Source: Helianthus annuus (lineage: Eukaryota > Streptophyta > Magnoliopsida > Asterales > Asteraceae). Taken from it: a stretch of 64,000 nucleotides of DNA. This document shows, piece by piece, positions 21,867-35,300 of the stretch. The stretch spans positions 144,451,787 through 144,515,786 of the forward strand of contig NC_035438.2 of NCBI RefSeq assembly GCF_002127325.2, given 5' to 3'. Under the pieces are notes generated by a model. It worked only from the letters and a program-made list of their open reading frames with translations, was not told the origin of the DNA and did not search any database. How positions within the stretch are numbered: the first letter of the stretch is position 1; each line of letters starts with the position of its first letter. A program made the position numbers and the translations under genes.

Positions 21867-22714
21867 CTGGGCATGTCTGATCTGCACATACTTTCAGAAA
21901 TGGCAGTTTTGGTCCCGGTTGCATGTTTAAGCCATTTCCGACACTTCTAAGGCCCATAAAGCCAACTTTAAGGCCCTAAAATGATGCCTAAACATTGTGG
22001 ATATGAAACATGCTCAAAAATATGATGGATGTTGGTTCGTTTGGTCGTACGATCGCGATGTTCGGTTAATTACGACGGAATGCGCATAAGCGCGAAAAAC
22101 GATCCAAATGACGCGACGAATGGATTTTTCTCATGCCAAACACTAAGGCATAATATAAGGATGCTTACATAAATTTTTGGTTGTCCGGATGTACTCAGAA
22201 CGTAAGTTATGCGCGAAAATGCAAACTTGTGCACTTTTTGACACTTTTAGCCCCTGAATGATCTAAAAGTTTGTTTTAGCATACCAAACCCCTCAAAGCC
22301 TATTTCTAAGCCATGTAAAGGATATTTATGGTATGTTTAACTTATGGACATGTTCCGGAATGTTCGTTATAGTTCAAATTGGCATACTTTCGCAGTTTGT
22401 CAAGTTTAGTCCCTGTAAGCGAATTAACTTGTTTTTGCCATACCAAGGCCTTCAAAACTTATTTCTAAGTTATGTAAAGGTTATTTAAGGTATGTTGAGT
22501 ATATGTTGATGTTCCGGAGTATTTGTCGCATTAAACTGAGTACGTTTACGCACCAGTTTGCGTATAATTCTCCAGAAAGTGATGTAGAGTTTGAAATCGA
22601 ACAAAAGTCAAAACATGAAAAATGTAAAACACAACCAAACAAACATCGGGATCAAATAACATTGTTTTATTGATAATAGAACTGTTCATAATGATTACAA
22701 GCACAAATGTTACA

Positions 22715-23067
22715 AGGGAAACTAGCGCCTCGATATGTTGGACCTTTTAAGATTCTGGAAAGGATCGGAAAAGTCGCCTACAGACTCGAACTACCGGAGG
22801 AACTTAGTAACGTCCACCCAAATTTCCATGTGTCGAACCTCCGAAAGTGTCTAGCTAATCATGATCTGATTGTACCACTCGACGACCTTCAAGTAAACGA
22901 AAAGCTACAGTTCATGGAAAAGCCTGTCGAAATCATGGATCGCCAAACCAAGCAACTCAGGCGGTCCCGCATCCCTATCGTGAAAGTCCGATGGGAAGGC
23001 AAACGAGGCGCGGAGTTTACTTGGGAACTCGAAAGCGACATGAAGGCTAAGTACCCGCAGTTGTTTG
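22715..23067 (+). pseudogene. Element D pol C-terminal fragment
   Basis: 353 bp trapped between insertions C and E. It encodes the integrase tail [11 protein letters not shown] through [18 protein letters not shown]. Across E the frame resumes at 35306 and stops two codons later, so this was the very end of pol. The part upstream lies beyond C, outside the window. Sequence relatives are the tails of C and E, at moderate divergence. It shows that D is the substrate for both insertions. Confidence 0.88.
23063..23067. repeat. Target-site duplication GTTTG of element E, left copy (right copy 35301-35305)
   Basis: GTTTG precedes TGTGACATC of the 5' LTR and follows GTGTGACA of the 3' LTR. Removing E restores D's frame up to its stop. 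Confidence 0.93.
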
Positions 23068-23933
23068 TGTGACATCTGTGTTTGTGATATCATTGTACAA
23101 ACTCTGAACAATACAACATTAATAAAACAGTGTGTTTTGATTCCAATGTTTGTCATTTATGTTTGGTTTTGTGCCCATGTTGATTTTTGATCGATTTTGA
23201 ACTCTATATCGCTTTCTGGAGAGTTATACGCTAACTGGTGCGTAAACACGATCAGTTTAACGTGAAAAACACTCCGGAACATCATCATAAACTTAACATA
23301 CCTTAAATAACCTTTACATAACTTAGAAATAAGTTTTAAAGGCTTTGGTATGGCAAAAACAAGTTTATTCGCTCTCAGGGACTATTTGCGTCAACTTGCA
23401 AAAGTCTGCCGTTTCGTAAGGCAACGTACAGTCCGGAACTTGATCATAAGTTAAACATACCATAAATAACCTAAACATAGCTTAGAAATAAGCTTTGATA
23501 GGTTCGGTGTGCGAAAACATGCTTACATGATCTTACAGGGACTAAAAGTGTCAAAAACGGCGTAAGTTTGCATTTTCACGCATATCTTACGTTCTGGACA
23601 CATCTGGACATCCAAAATTTTTGTACACACTAAATATTTTTATTTTAGTGATCGGCATGCAAAAATTCCATTCGTCGCTTAATTTGGTTCGTTTTTACGT
23701 CTGTTTGAGTTTCGTCGTAATTTAACAAACAACGCGACCGTACGCCCAAACGAGCCGACATCCGAGAGTGTTCCAAGCATATTTTGAGTCCTCTAAACTT
23801 CATTGACCTTGTAGAGCCTTGAAAATGGCTTAACGGGGGTCAAAAAGGCCTGAAATGGACTCGAATGCATGCAGGGACTAAAGCTGTCAATATATCAAAC
23901 TGTTGCTGATCTAGGGAGCCCAGGCGGGCCGCG

Positions 23934-23965
23934 TAAGCCCTCTCCCGTTTCTTACGCGGGCCGCG
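23934..23965. repeat. Paired GC-rich dyads in LTR of E
   Basis: GCGGGCCGCG begins at 23934 and again at 23956, a 22-bp offset. In the 3' LTR the first copy has a G-to-A change (GCGGGCCGCA). Confidence 0.7.
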
Positions 23966-24162
23966 TCAGCATGCCCAGTTCCAGAAATTGATTTTTAGCA
24001 AACTGTTGCAAATTCAGGGGCTGTTTATGCAATTTCTTGGAATGTTGAGCAAGTTTGTGTGATCACCAAGGCTTCTAATCAATTGGTAACAAATGGATGG
24101 CCATGATTCATTGCTTAATGGCTAATCAAAACACTTGTGATGATCTTGTTACTTCACAATAA

Positions 24163-24172
24163 CTATAAATAG
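24163..24172 (+). promoter_or_regulatory. TATA box of the E LTR promoter
   Basis: CTATAAATAG, conserved in the 3' LTR at 33014-33023. A CT-rich stretch follows, as expected near a plant start site. Confidence 0.7.
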
Positions 24173-26790
24173 CCATCCAAACTCCTTCATTCCTTGCTCA
24201 TTCCTTCTTTTCTCTCTTTCACATCTGACTTGGGAGCTCTCTCAAGCATTGGGACTTTGTCTTCTTTATTGAAAAGATAGCAAGGACCCTTAGTGAGCAT
24301 TCTTTCATTCTTTTTATGGCTTTTCCCTTATGTAGTGCAGAAAGTCAAACGTTTGGCCAACAGTTTGACTTTCGGTTTTGACCATCAATTGGTCAAGTCA
24401 AAGTTCAATTGAACTTTGAAACGTGATTGTAATCACGATAGTTATAATCCTTCGTGATTATGACCGCTGATTACCACGTTAGCTAGTTGTAGTGTCGAGT
24501 CAAAGTTTCGATCAAAATGCGTTTTAGCACGCATTTTGCCTCGGAACTACTTTAGGGTATCAAAACACTTTGTTTTGATACCAAATCAGTAGGTTAGACA
24601 TGTTTTGACATGTCTAACTCGACACTATTAGTTTATGCTTGTTTAGGGTCGTAAGTTAAGCGGTCTAAACAACCGCTTACACTTCCGAACCCGACCCGTT
24701 TGGTCGATCTTTAAGATCCGACCAAGCACACTTAGTGATCTTAGTTGCATAGGGAATAACCTCTGAGGTTATACCTTATGATCACATAGGATTGGTTAGT
24801 CATTTGCTAGTTAGCTTGTATGCCCATAGGAAATGACCAAAATGCCCTTTTGAAGCTAAAATCCGTATTTTGATTATGTGAACATATTTTTGACATGTAA
24901 TCTGATCTAGTAACATGTTTAGGGATTATTGGGCATGTAAGACTTGGCATAGCACATAGTTAACCATCCGAACATAGTTTTACGCTAACGACGCCTTATA
25001 GTAACTTATGTTACCATAATGTGTCGAAACGGGTCAAAAGCACTTAGGTAGGTTTTCCAATCAGAATGTAGGGCCTATTAAATCATACCATATGAGTTCA
25101 ATTACTCATTTGATTTATAGAACCTCATTCTATCCTATCTCCCGATTTAGGAGCCGATTATTAACATAGTTACCTATACTAGGTGCCGGTTGATTCCGTG
25201 ATACTTGGAGCTTAAATTGGTCTTATTCTCAAGACTAATTAGCAATCCCAAGTGAGTACATAGTTCCCCTCTTTTACCGTTTTCAAATATTTTGGGGTGA
25301 TACACATGTACATACATGTTACTTTTGTGCATTTCATGCTTTTATGACTTAAACATGCTAATTTCACCTAGTACATATTTAGTACATGCTTTCACTATGT
25401 TTTGCTATGTATGTTAAGCATGCTAGCACATTGATTTGTTACACATTTGTTGCATATGTTTACTTAGCATATGGAACACATTGTTTTACATGACATTTCT
25501 GCTATGTATGTTTACTGAGCATGCTAGCACATTGTTTTTACATGAACATTTCTACTAGGCATGTTTACTTAGCATTCCTAGTACATGGTTTTCACATGCT
25601 ACATTGGTTATGACATTTGGTATGTTAAATCGGGACAATAATACATTCATTAACATTCATCACGTCGCTCGGACTTATGTAATGGTACCATAGGAATTGA
25701 CAACTCCCGTTTCCGACTTCCTAGGTTTGTTTGGAAGTTGGGAATGACAGAATCCGACTACATAACTTTAGATAAACCTTTAATTCGTTTAAGGGTTTGT
25801 CGCCACAGTCGCAAGGCTTGAATGTATGCGATTAACATTACTGCATAAATGTTTGTGATCATAAAGCATTGTTTTTCTGCAAAACATAACATTTGATTTA
25901 AACTTAGGTTTATTCAAAAACATTATTTTGTACATTTTTACTATGGGGTTGAGTAACTTCTAGTTATTCACCATACATGACACAGTTTGTACATTGACAT
26001 CATCACATAGTTTAAGTAGATGATTTCCTACTTGCTATACATTTCATTTGGTTATACATGAAACATTTCACACATGACATTGTACATGGTTTACACATAC
26101 ACATTTTTGACATGGAACAAGACATTTTGGTTGGTTATTGATAAGTGACTTATGTAACGGGGCTATGTGTTATATGATAAAAGCATGGTGGATACGCCGC
26201 TGGTACTTCCTATATATAAGTGCTTTTATCGTATTATACATCGTTGCATTATATAAACCACTTGGACAAGACATGAAACATTTTATACAAAAACATGACA
26301 TTGTCTTACAAATTACACATTTTTATACAAACTCATTTTCACTTGGTTATTTATTTAACCATGCATTGTTCATTCATTATCATTTGATTTTCATATCGAT
26401 TTTCACATGATTTTACAAAGAAAAACATTTTACAAGATTCATGACTACACTTTATTAAACACTTCTTTCAAATACAAGTCATGAATCTGCATAAACAAAA
26501 CCTATGTATCTCACAGGCATTTTTATGCTGACGTACCTATTTTTACATGTGTTTCAGGTGCTAATGCATGATGATGCTTGTGCTTCACTTAGGCGGACTC
26601 AGGCCTTAGTGACTTAAAAGACAGTTATTATGTAGTTTATTTGAACTCAAGACAATGTAACTTTAATTTTAATAATACAAAACTTTATTTGCCATGGTTG
26701 TTGAAACAATAATTCTGTCGCTACTCACCTCCCCGGCGTTTCCGCCGCGGCTTTCGTTGTTTTACCGCGGCCGGGGTGTGACAGAAGAGT

Positions 26791-26804
26791 TGGTATCAGA
26801 GCCA
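26791..26804 (+). other. Primer binding site of element E (initiator tRNA-Met)
   Basis: TGGTATCAGAGCCA, seven bases after the LTR end. Confidence 0.93.
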
Positions 26805-27369
26805 ATGGTTATAGGGAACTAGGTTATTAGTAATGCTTTGACCTAGACTATAACTTTCTAGGACCCTAACACAAGTTTACTTGTGTTTAGATTCTAAAAC
26901 AATACACGTCACCTATCCTTAGGTGATTACCAAAAATTGAACACAATATTCCAAAACGATTTTGAAATCAATCATCTATCCTTAGATGATTTCTTTTGGC
27001 TGTGTGCCTTCCAAATTTTCAAAATCTCGTCAAAGTTTTGGGTCTAAATAATGTGAACACGTGCAATCTGGAAGAGTGAATGCCTGTACCCTGAGTTTTC
27101 TGTCTAAGGCTAGAGTGTTCGTACAAATCCGCAGTATCGGACCAGTCACTCTTACCTGGGAACTCTTGGGGTGAGTGTTCACTTATAGGCGAGCATGTCT
27201 TCGCGATACATTATTATGACTCATTTACTTTGATTTGTCACCGTGTGTTGTTTTTTTGCTTTGTGGTAATGAACAAATGACCACCTTCCTTGCTTTTTCT
27301 CGATTTTATTGTTATCTCATTTTCATCACATCATCTCACTCGTTTTTCTCTCATGTTTCCTCTTTTAGA
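26805..27369 (+). mobile_element. Untranslated leader of element E
   Basis: About 565 bp collinear with C's leader. The gag ATG is at 27370. The open frame continues upstream to 27235, but homology with C's Gag begins at MPPR. Confidence 0.75.
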
Positions 27370-30300
27370 ATGCCTCCTCGATGTAACGTTCCTCAACCTG
27401 ATGCCGAACTGGCAGCTATTATAGCACAGCAGATGGCTGCTATGCTACCTGGTCTCATAACTCAAATAAACCAAACCACCAATAACAATGTTAATGCACC
27501 TGCTCCATGCAATTTTAAACAGTTTAACTCGGCTAAACCGCTCAAGTTTAGTGGTACTGAAGGAGCAACAGGGCTCCTACAGTGGTTTGAGAGTCTTGAG
27601 AGCACATTTCGCCATGTTCAGTGCCCGAATAATCGAAAGGTCGAGTTTGCTTCGAGTGTATTCCAGAAGAGGGCTCTTACCTGGTGGAATGGGGTAATGA
27701 GAGATAGAGGTGCTGATGTTGCTTTGGGTCAGACTTGGGAGGAACTCAGGGCTCTCATGATGAGAGAATTATGTCCTCGACACGAGCAGAGGGCACTAGA
27801 AGATGAGTTCAATGATCTGAAGCAAGTCAGTGGTGAACACCGGGCTTACACAGACAGATATAAGGAGTTAAGCTTGCTCTGTCCGACAATGGTCACGCCT
27901 TTGGATAAGGCAATCGAGAGGTACATAGATGGGTTGCCAGATCCTGTTCAGGATATTGTCACTGGCAGTCACCCTACTACCATCCGACATGCTATTGAGC
28001 TAGCTGCTACCCTTACTGAATCACAGATCAAGAAGGGTAAACTCCACAGGAAAGGTGACAAAAAGCAGAAACAGTCTGATGGCGTCAAGGAGAGTAAGGG
28101 CAAGAAGGCTGCTGAGTCTTCTAAGAAATCGAGGAAGCGTAAGGCTTCCAAGAATTTTGCTATCACTACTCAGACTAATCAGGCTGCTCCTAATCAGGCA
28201 GCGCAGAATCAGGTTGCACAACCTGCTGCCAAGAGGCAGTATGCTGGTAATGCACCTCTGTGCAACAGATGTAATAGCCACCACCAGCCACAGATGCAAT
28301 GCCGTATCTGCACGAATTGTGGCAAGTCTGGTCATCTTGCAAACACCTGCCGTTTTGCTCCTAATCAGGATTAGGCAGCTCAAAACCCAGCAGTGCAGAA
28401 CCCTGCCCAGAATCCTGCACGACCTCATTTTCCGCCTGGTTCATGTTTCAACCGTGGGGATCTGACCCACTACAGGAACAATTGCCCGAGGTTGGCACAT
28501 GTGAATCCAGCACCAGCTCGTGGTAGAGCTTTTAATCTTAATGCAAATGAGGCGCGTGCGGATAACGAAGTGGTGAACGGTACGTTCCTTGTTAACAACC
28601 ATCCTGCTTCTGTTCTATTTGATTCGGGTGCCGATAAGAGTTTTGTGTCCTTAGCATTTGAGCCTTTGCTTGCAATGACTAGAACAAAACTAGGAAAGCC
28701 CTTGACAGTAGAAGTAGCTAGTGGTGAACCCGTTGTCCTCGATTCGGTTCTTCGAAATTGCCAGTTGAATCTCAATAACCATATTTTCCCTATTGACCTC
28801 ACACCGATGCAACTCGGGAGCTTCGATGTTATAGTAGGAATGGATTGGTTATCAAAGTACCATGCGGAGGTGGTATGTTTTGAGAAGTTGGTCCGTATAC
28901 CGCTTTCGACTGGTGAGATCTTAGAAGTTCATGGGGAGAAACCCGTCAGTGGCCTTAGACTAATGTCTTGTACCCAAGCCCGCAAATACCTGCGAAAGAA
29001 ATATGTTGCTTTCCTAGCACATGTCGTAGAGGATAAAGGCAAGGGTAAGACTATCCAAGATATCCCTGTTGTTCGGGATTATCCAGAGGTATTTCCAGAG
29101 GAATTACCTGGTTTACCCCCGGTACGCCAAGTGGAGTTTCGCATCGATCTTGTATCTGGTACAAATCCCATTGCTAAATCACCTTATCGTCTTGCACCGT
29201 CTAAGATGCAAGAGTTATCTAAGCAGCTTCAGGAGCTTTCTGATAAAGGATTCATCCGTCCAAGCTTTTCCCCTTGGGGCGCTCCTGTCCTATTCATGAA
29301 AAAGAAGGATGGATCATTCAGGATGTGTATTGATTACCGTGAGCTTAACAAGCTTACCATCAAGAATTGATATCCCCTACCTCGCATTGATGATCTCTTT
29401 GATCAGCTACAGGGTGCTACTTGCTTTTCAAAGATTGATCTACGTTCTGGGTATCATCAATTTCGAGTTCTCGAAGAAGATATTCCCAAGACAGCTTTTC
29501 GTACGCGTTACGGTCACTATGAGTTCACTGTTATGCCTTTCGGTTTAACAAATGCTCTAGCTATTTTCATGGACTTGATGAATAGGGTTTGCAAGCCTTA
29601 CTTGGACAAGTTCATCATCGTCTTTATTGATGATATCTTGATCTATTCTAAGACTCGAGCTGATCATGAACAACATCTTCGTCTTACAATGGAGCTCCTA
29701 AAGAAAGAACAGCTTTTCGCCAAATTCTCCAAGTGCGAATTCTGGCTTAAGGAAGTTCAATTTTTGGGGCACATCGTCAACGAACAAGGTATTCATGTAG
29801 ATCCCGCCAAAATCAGCGCGATTAAGGATTGGGATACTCCTACTACTCCTACTGAGGTTCGTTCATTTCTTGGTCTAGCGGGTTATTACCGCCGTTCATT
29901 GAAAACTTCTCCAAGATTGTGGTTCCTCTCACTGCTTTAACTCAGAAAGGTAAGTTTTTTGAGTGGGGATCTAAACAGGAAGAAGCTTTTCAGACTTTGA
30001 AATAGAAACTCTGCGATGCACCTATTCTATCTTTGCCCGAGGGTAACGACGATTTTGTCGTGTACTGTGATGCATCCAATTTAGGTCTTGGCTGCGTTCT
30101 TATGCAAAGAAACAAAGTTATAGCCTATGCATCAAGACAGCTGAAAGTGCACGAGAAGAACTACACCACTCATGATCTTGAGTTAGGTGCAGTAGTCTTT
30201 GCTCTCAAAATCTGGAGACGCTACCTTTACGGTACAAAGTGTGTAGTTTTCACTGACCACAAGAGTCTCCAACATATTTTCAATCAGAAAGAACTTAACA

Positions 30301-31883
30301 TGAGGCAACGACGTTGGGTTGAACTCCTAAACGACTACGATTGCGAAATTCGCTACCATCCTGGTAAGGCGAATGTCGTGGCTGATGCATTGAGTCGTAA
30401 GGAACGTGTCAAGCTTCACTGTGTTCAGGTTCAATCTGACATTCAATCTCGCATAATTCAAGCTCAATATACGTGTGTTGCACAAGACTTGATGGGTAAA
30501 GAATTACCGTGTCATACTAATCCTGAGCTTGAACTGAGAGATTTTGGGATTTTCTATTACATGGGCCGTTTGTGGGTCCCAAGTATAGACAATCTTCGCA
30601 CCTTGCTTATGGATGAAGCTCACAAGTCTCGTTATTCTATTCATCCTGGTGCAGACAAAATGTATAAGGATATTCGAACCCAGTACTGGTGGCCGGGTAT
30701 GAAGAAAGACATTTCCTTATATGTTTCCAAATGCCTTACTTGTCTCAAGGTTAAGGCAGAACATCAACATCCCTCTAGATTATTGGAGCAACCAGAGAAT
30801 CCGGTTTGGAAATGGGAAAACATTTCTATGGATCTCATTACCAAGTTACCGCGCACTAAAAGAGGTCATGACGCCATTTGGGTTGTTGTTGATAGTCTAA
30901 CAAAGTCAGCACATTTCTTGCCGATCCGTGAGGATCTATCTGCTGACAAGCTTGCCAAAATCTATGTTGATGAGATTGTATCTCGACATGGTGTTCCTTC
31001 GAACATTATATCTGACAGAGATGCTCGATTCTCGTCTCGCTTTTGGAGAACCATGCAATCTGCCATGGGTACTCAACTTCATTTGAGCTCAGCGTACCAT
31101 CCGAAGACAGATGGTCAATCTGAGAGAACAATCCAGACACTGGAGGATATGCTTAGAGCTTGTGTGATTGATTTTGGTGGTAGTTGGGATTCGCATCTTC
31201 CATTGATCGAATTCTCCTACAACAACAGTTATCACTCTAGCATCAAAATGGCTCCTTTCGAAGCTTTATACGGTCGAAAATGTCATTCACCGGTCTGCTG
31301 GAATGAGATAGGTGAAGCTCAGCTTACAGGACCTGAACTCATTCTAGAGACTACAGATAAGGTCAAAAAGATTCGTGAAAACCTTCAGACAGCTAGAAGC
31401 CATCAGAAGTGTTACGCGGATCGACGACGCAAGCCCTTAGAATTCCAAGTTGGTGATCACGTCCTACTCAAGGTATCCCCTTGGAAAGGTGTGATTAGAT
31501 TTGGGAAGAAAGGAAAACTTGCACCTCGTTATGTTGGACCATTTAAGATCGTTGAAAGAGTCGGAAAAGTAGCCTACAGATTTGAGCTACCTCCTAAACT
31601 TGGAAATGTTCATCCAACATTCCACGTGTCCAATATCAGAAAGTGTTTAGCTGATGAGAACCTCCACATACCACTTGATGAAATTCGTGTTGATAACACG
31701 ATGCACTTCGTTGAGAAACCCGTGGAGATAGTGGACCGTTCATTTAAGCAGTTGAAGGGCAAGCGGATTAAATTAGTTAAAATTCGCTGAGAATCTAAAC
31801 GTGGCCCAGAGTTTACTTGGGAACGTGAAGATCAGATGAAAGCGAAATATCCGCATCTATTCTCACAAGTTTCCTCTAAATAA
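27370..31883 (+). pseudogene. Gag-Pol of element E, with four stops and one frameshift
   Basis: One original frame of about 1,500 codons. Gag capsid ([42 protein letters not shown]), fingers [14 protein letters not shown] and [14 protein letters not shown], then a third finger damaged to [14 protein letters not shown]. Protease [22 protein letters not shown], RNase [19 protein letters not shown], integrase HHCC, DDE with ISDRDARF and DGQSERTIQ, and a chromodomain-like tail. Lesions: TAG 28372, TGA 29368, a 1-base loss near 29901-29906, TAG 30003, TGA 31788. Compared with C, the stops replace Gln, Arg, Gln and Trp codons, i.e. mostly C-to-T or G-to-A changes. It cannot supply Pol in trans. Confidence 0.93.
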
Positions 31884-31900
31884 ATTTCGGGACAAAATTT
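31882..31900. other. AAATTT inverted repeat before the polypurine tract of E
   Basis: AAATTT, seven bases CGGGACA, AAATTT, immediately after the pol stop. It parallels the hairpins of A, F and D at the same place. Confidence 0.5.
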
Positions 31901-31904
31901 CCTG

Positions 31905-31917
31905 AAGTAAGGGAGAC
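31905..31917 (+). other. Polypurine tract of element E
   Basis: AAGTAAGGGAGAC abuts the 3' LTR start TGTGACATC at 31918. Confidence 0.8.
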
Positions 31918-34900
31918 TGTGACATCTGTGTTTGTGATATCATTGTACAAACTCTGAACAATACAATATTAATAAAACAGTGTGTTTTGATTCCAATGTT
32001 TGTCATTTATGTTTGGTTTTGTGCCCATGTTGATTTTTGATTGATTTTGAACTCTATATCGCTTTCTGGAGAGTTATACGCAAACTAGTGCGTAAACACG
32101 ATCAGTTTAACGCGAAAAACACTCCGGAACATCATCATAAACTTAACATACCTTAAATAACCTTTACATAACTTAGAAATAAGTTTTAAAGGCTTTGGTA
32201 TGGCAAAAACAAGTTTATTTGCTCTCAGGGACTATTTGCGTCAACTTGCAAAAGTCTGCCGTTTCGTAAGGCAACGTACAGTTCGGAACTTGATCATAAG
32301 TTAAACATACCATAAATAACCTAAACATAGCTTAGAAATTAGCTTTGATAGGTTCGGTGTGCGAAAACATGCTTACATGATCTTACAGGGACTAAAAGTG
32401 TCAAAAACGGCGTAAGTTTGCATTTTCACGTATATCTTACGTTCTGGACACATCTGGACATCCAAAATTTTTGTACACACTAAAATATTTTTATTTTAGT
32501 GATCGGCATGCAAAAAATCCATTCGTCGCTTAATTTGGTTCGTTTTTACGTCCGTTTGAGTTTCGTCGTAATTTAACAAACAACGCGACCGTACGCCCAA
32601 ACGAGCCGACATGCGAGAGTGTTCCAAGCATATTTTGAGTCCTCTAAACTTCATTGACCTTGTAGAGCCTTGAAAATGGCTTAACGGGGGTCAAAAAGGC
32701 CTGAAATGGACTCGAATGCATGCAGGGACTAAAGCTATCAATATATCAAACTGTTGCTGATCTGGGGAGCCCAGGCGGGCCGCATAAGCCCTCTCCCATT
32801 TCTTACGCGGGCCGCGTCAGCATGCCCAGTTCCAGAAATTGATTTTTAGCAAACTGTTTCAAATTCAGGGGCTGTTTGTGCAATTTCTTGGAATGTTGAG
32901 CAAGTTTGTGTGATCACCAAGGCTTCTAATCAGCTGGTAACAAATGGATGGCCATGATTCATTGCTTAATGGCTAATCAAAACACTTGTGATGATCTTGT
33001 TACTTCACAACAACTATAAATAGCCATCCAAACTCCTTCATTCCTTGCTCATTCCTTCTTTTCTCTCTTTCACATCTGACTTGGGAGCTCTCTCAAGCAT
33101 TGGGACTTTGTCTTCTTTGTTGAAAAGATAGCAAGGACCCTTAGTGAGCATTCTTTCATTCTTTTTATGGCTTTCCCCTTATGTAGTGCAGAAAGTCAAA
33201 TGTTTGGCCAACAGTTTGACTTTCGGTTTTGACCATCAATTGGTCAAGTCAAAGTTCAATTGAACTTTGAAACGTGATTGTAATCACGATAGTTATAATC
33301 CTTCGTGATTATGACCGCTGATTACCACGTTAGCTAGTTGACATATTTTTGAACCAAAATGCCCTTTTGAAGCTAAAATCCGTATTTTGATTATGTGAAC
33401 ATATTTTTGACATGTAATCTGATTTAGTAACATGTTTAGGGATTATTGGGCATGTAAGACTTGGCATAGCACATAGTTAACCATCCGAACATAGTTTTAC
33501 GCTAACGACGCCTTATAGTAACTTATGTTACCATAATGTGTCGAAATGGGTCAAAAGCACTTAGGTAGGCTTTCCAATCAGAATGTAGGGCCTATTAAAT
33601 CATACCATATGAGTTCAATTACGAATTTGATTTATAGAACCTCATTCTATCCTATCTCCCGATTTAGGAGCCGATTATTAACATAATTACCTATACTAGG
33701 TGCCGGTTGATTCCGTGATACTTGGAGTTTAAATTGGTCTTATTCTCAAGACTAATTAGCAATCCCAAGTGAGTACATAGTTCCCCTCTTTTACCGTTTT
33801 CAAATATTTTGGGGTGATACACATGTACATACATGTTACTTTTGTGCATTTCATGCTTTTATGACATAAACATGCTAATTTCACCTAGTACATATTTAGT
33901 ACATGCTTTCACTATGTTTTGCTATGTATGTTAAGCATGCTAGCACATTGATTTGTTACACATTTGTTGCATATGTTTACTTAGCATATGGAACACATTG
34001 TTTTACATGACATTTCTGCTATGTATGTTTACTGAGCATGCTAGCACATTGTTTTTACATGAACATTTCTACTAGGCATGTTTACTTAGCATTCCTAGTA
34101 CATGGTTTTCACATGCTACATTGGTTATGACATTTGGTATGTTAAATCGGGACAATAATACATTCATTAACATTGATCACGCCGCTCGGACTTATGTAAT
34201 GGTACCATAGGAATTGACAACTCCCGTTTCTGACTTCCTAGGTTTGTTTGGAAGTTGGGAATGACAGAATCCGACTACATAACTTTAGATAAACCTTTAA
34301 TTCGTTTAAGGGTTTGTCGCCACAGTCGCAAGGCTTGAATGTATGCGATTAACATTACTGCATATATGTTTGTAATCATAATGCATTGTTTTTCTGCAAA
34401 ACATAACATTTGATTTAAACTTAGGTTTATTCAAAAACATTGTTTTGTACATTTTTACTATGGGGTTGAGTAACTTCTAGTTATTCACCATACATGACAC
34501 AGTTTGTACATTGACATCATCACATAGTTTAAGTAGATGATTTCCTACTTGCTATGCATTTCATTTGGTTATACATGAAACATTTCACACATGACATTGT
34601 ACATGGTTTACACATACACATTTTTGACATGGAACAAGACATTTTGGTTGGTTATTGATAAGTGACTTATGTAACGGGGCTATGTGTTATATGATAAAAG
34701 CATGGTGGATACGCCGCTGGTACTTCCTATATATAAGTGCTTTTATCGTATTATACATCGTTGCGTTATATAAACCACTTGGACAAGACATGAAACATTT
34801 TATACAAAAACATGACATTGTCTTACAAATTACACATTTTTATACAAACTCATTTTCACTTGGTTATTTATTTAACCATGCATTGTTCATTCATTATCAT

Positions 34901-35300
34901 TTGATTTTCATATCGATTTTCACATGATTTTACAAAGAAAAACATTTTACAAGATTCATGACTACACTTTATTAAACACTTCTTTCAAATACAAGTCATG
35001 AATCTGCATAAACAAAACCTATGTATCTCACAGGCATTTTTATGCTGACGTACCTATTTTTACATGTGTTTCAGGTGCTAATGCATGATGATGCTTGTGC
35101 TTCACTTAGGCGGACTCGGGCCTTAGTGACTTAAAAGACAGTTATTATGTAGTTTATTTGAACTCAAGACAATGTAACTTTAATTTTAATAATACAAAAC
35201 TTTATTTGCCATGGTTGTTGAAACAATAATTCTGTCGCTACTCACCTCCCCGGCGTTTCCGCTGCGGCTTTCGTTGTTTTACCGCGGCCGGGGTGTGACA
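31918..35300 (+). mobile_element. Element E 3' LTR with internal 346-bp deletion
   Basis: Aligned to the 5' LTR, the segment equivalent to 24490-24835 is missing and replaced by 12 bases at 33341-33352. The length (3,383 bp) fits 3,716 minus 346 plus 12 plus one further base. No gene. Confidence 0.94.
33341..33352. other. 12-nt filler at the 3' LTR deletion junction
   Basis: ACATATTTTTGA sits at the junction and is an exact copy of bases found about 50 nt downstream (GAACATATTTTTGACATG). Confidence 0.8.

Larger units (their letters stand above)
13833..22714 (-). mobile_element. Element C: Tekay/Del-like chromovirus, 5' LTR and whole gag-pol; 3' LTR outside window
   Basis: Minus-strand Ty3 element: 5' LTR 18998-22714, PBS, leader, gag 18390-17116, pol 17117-13836. 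Element B interrupts it four bases past the pol stop, so its polypurine tract and 3' LTR must lie left of the window beyond B. It inserted into the pol tail of element D; AGGGA at 22715-22719 is the probable TSD. LTR ends, leader and proteins show that C and E belong to one family. Confidence 0.9.
18998..22714 (-). mobile_element. Element C 5' LTR, 3,717 bp
   Basis: Starts TGTCACACC and ends TGTTACA in plus reading. It contains the 55-bp tandem array (20227-20605), a TATA box (CTATAAATAC on minus, 21631-21640) next to a run of ten G on plus, and paired GC dyads (21828-21836 and 21858-21866) about 190 bp upstream of that TATA. No supported gene. Confidence 0.9.
23068..26783 (+). mobile_element. 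Element E 5' LTR
   Basis: 3,716 bp from TGTGACATC to GTGTGACA. GC-rich dyads at 23934-23965, TATA at 24163-24172. A 90-residue open frame at 26138-26410 recurs at 34655-34927 only because the LTRs are copies. The tail is AT-rich with degenerate GCATGCTAGCACATTG-type repeats (25340-25620). Confidence 0.94.
23068..35300 (+). mobile_element. Element E: Tekay/Del-like chromovirus, 12.2 kb, structurally complete, pol decayed
   Basis: Plus-strand element with 5' LTR 23068-26783 (3,716 bp), PBS, gag-pol 27370-31883, polypurine tract, and 3' LTR 31918-35300 (3,383 bp, with one internal deletion). Same family as C. About 45 LTR-LTR substitutions by eye and five lesions in gag-pol make it older than A and G. 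Confidence 0.95.

Noticed and set aside
26138..26410. 90-residue frame repeated at 34655-34927
   Set aside because: Duplicated by LTR identity; AT-rich, hydrophobic by composition, no supporting signals.
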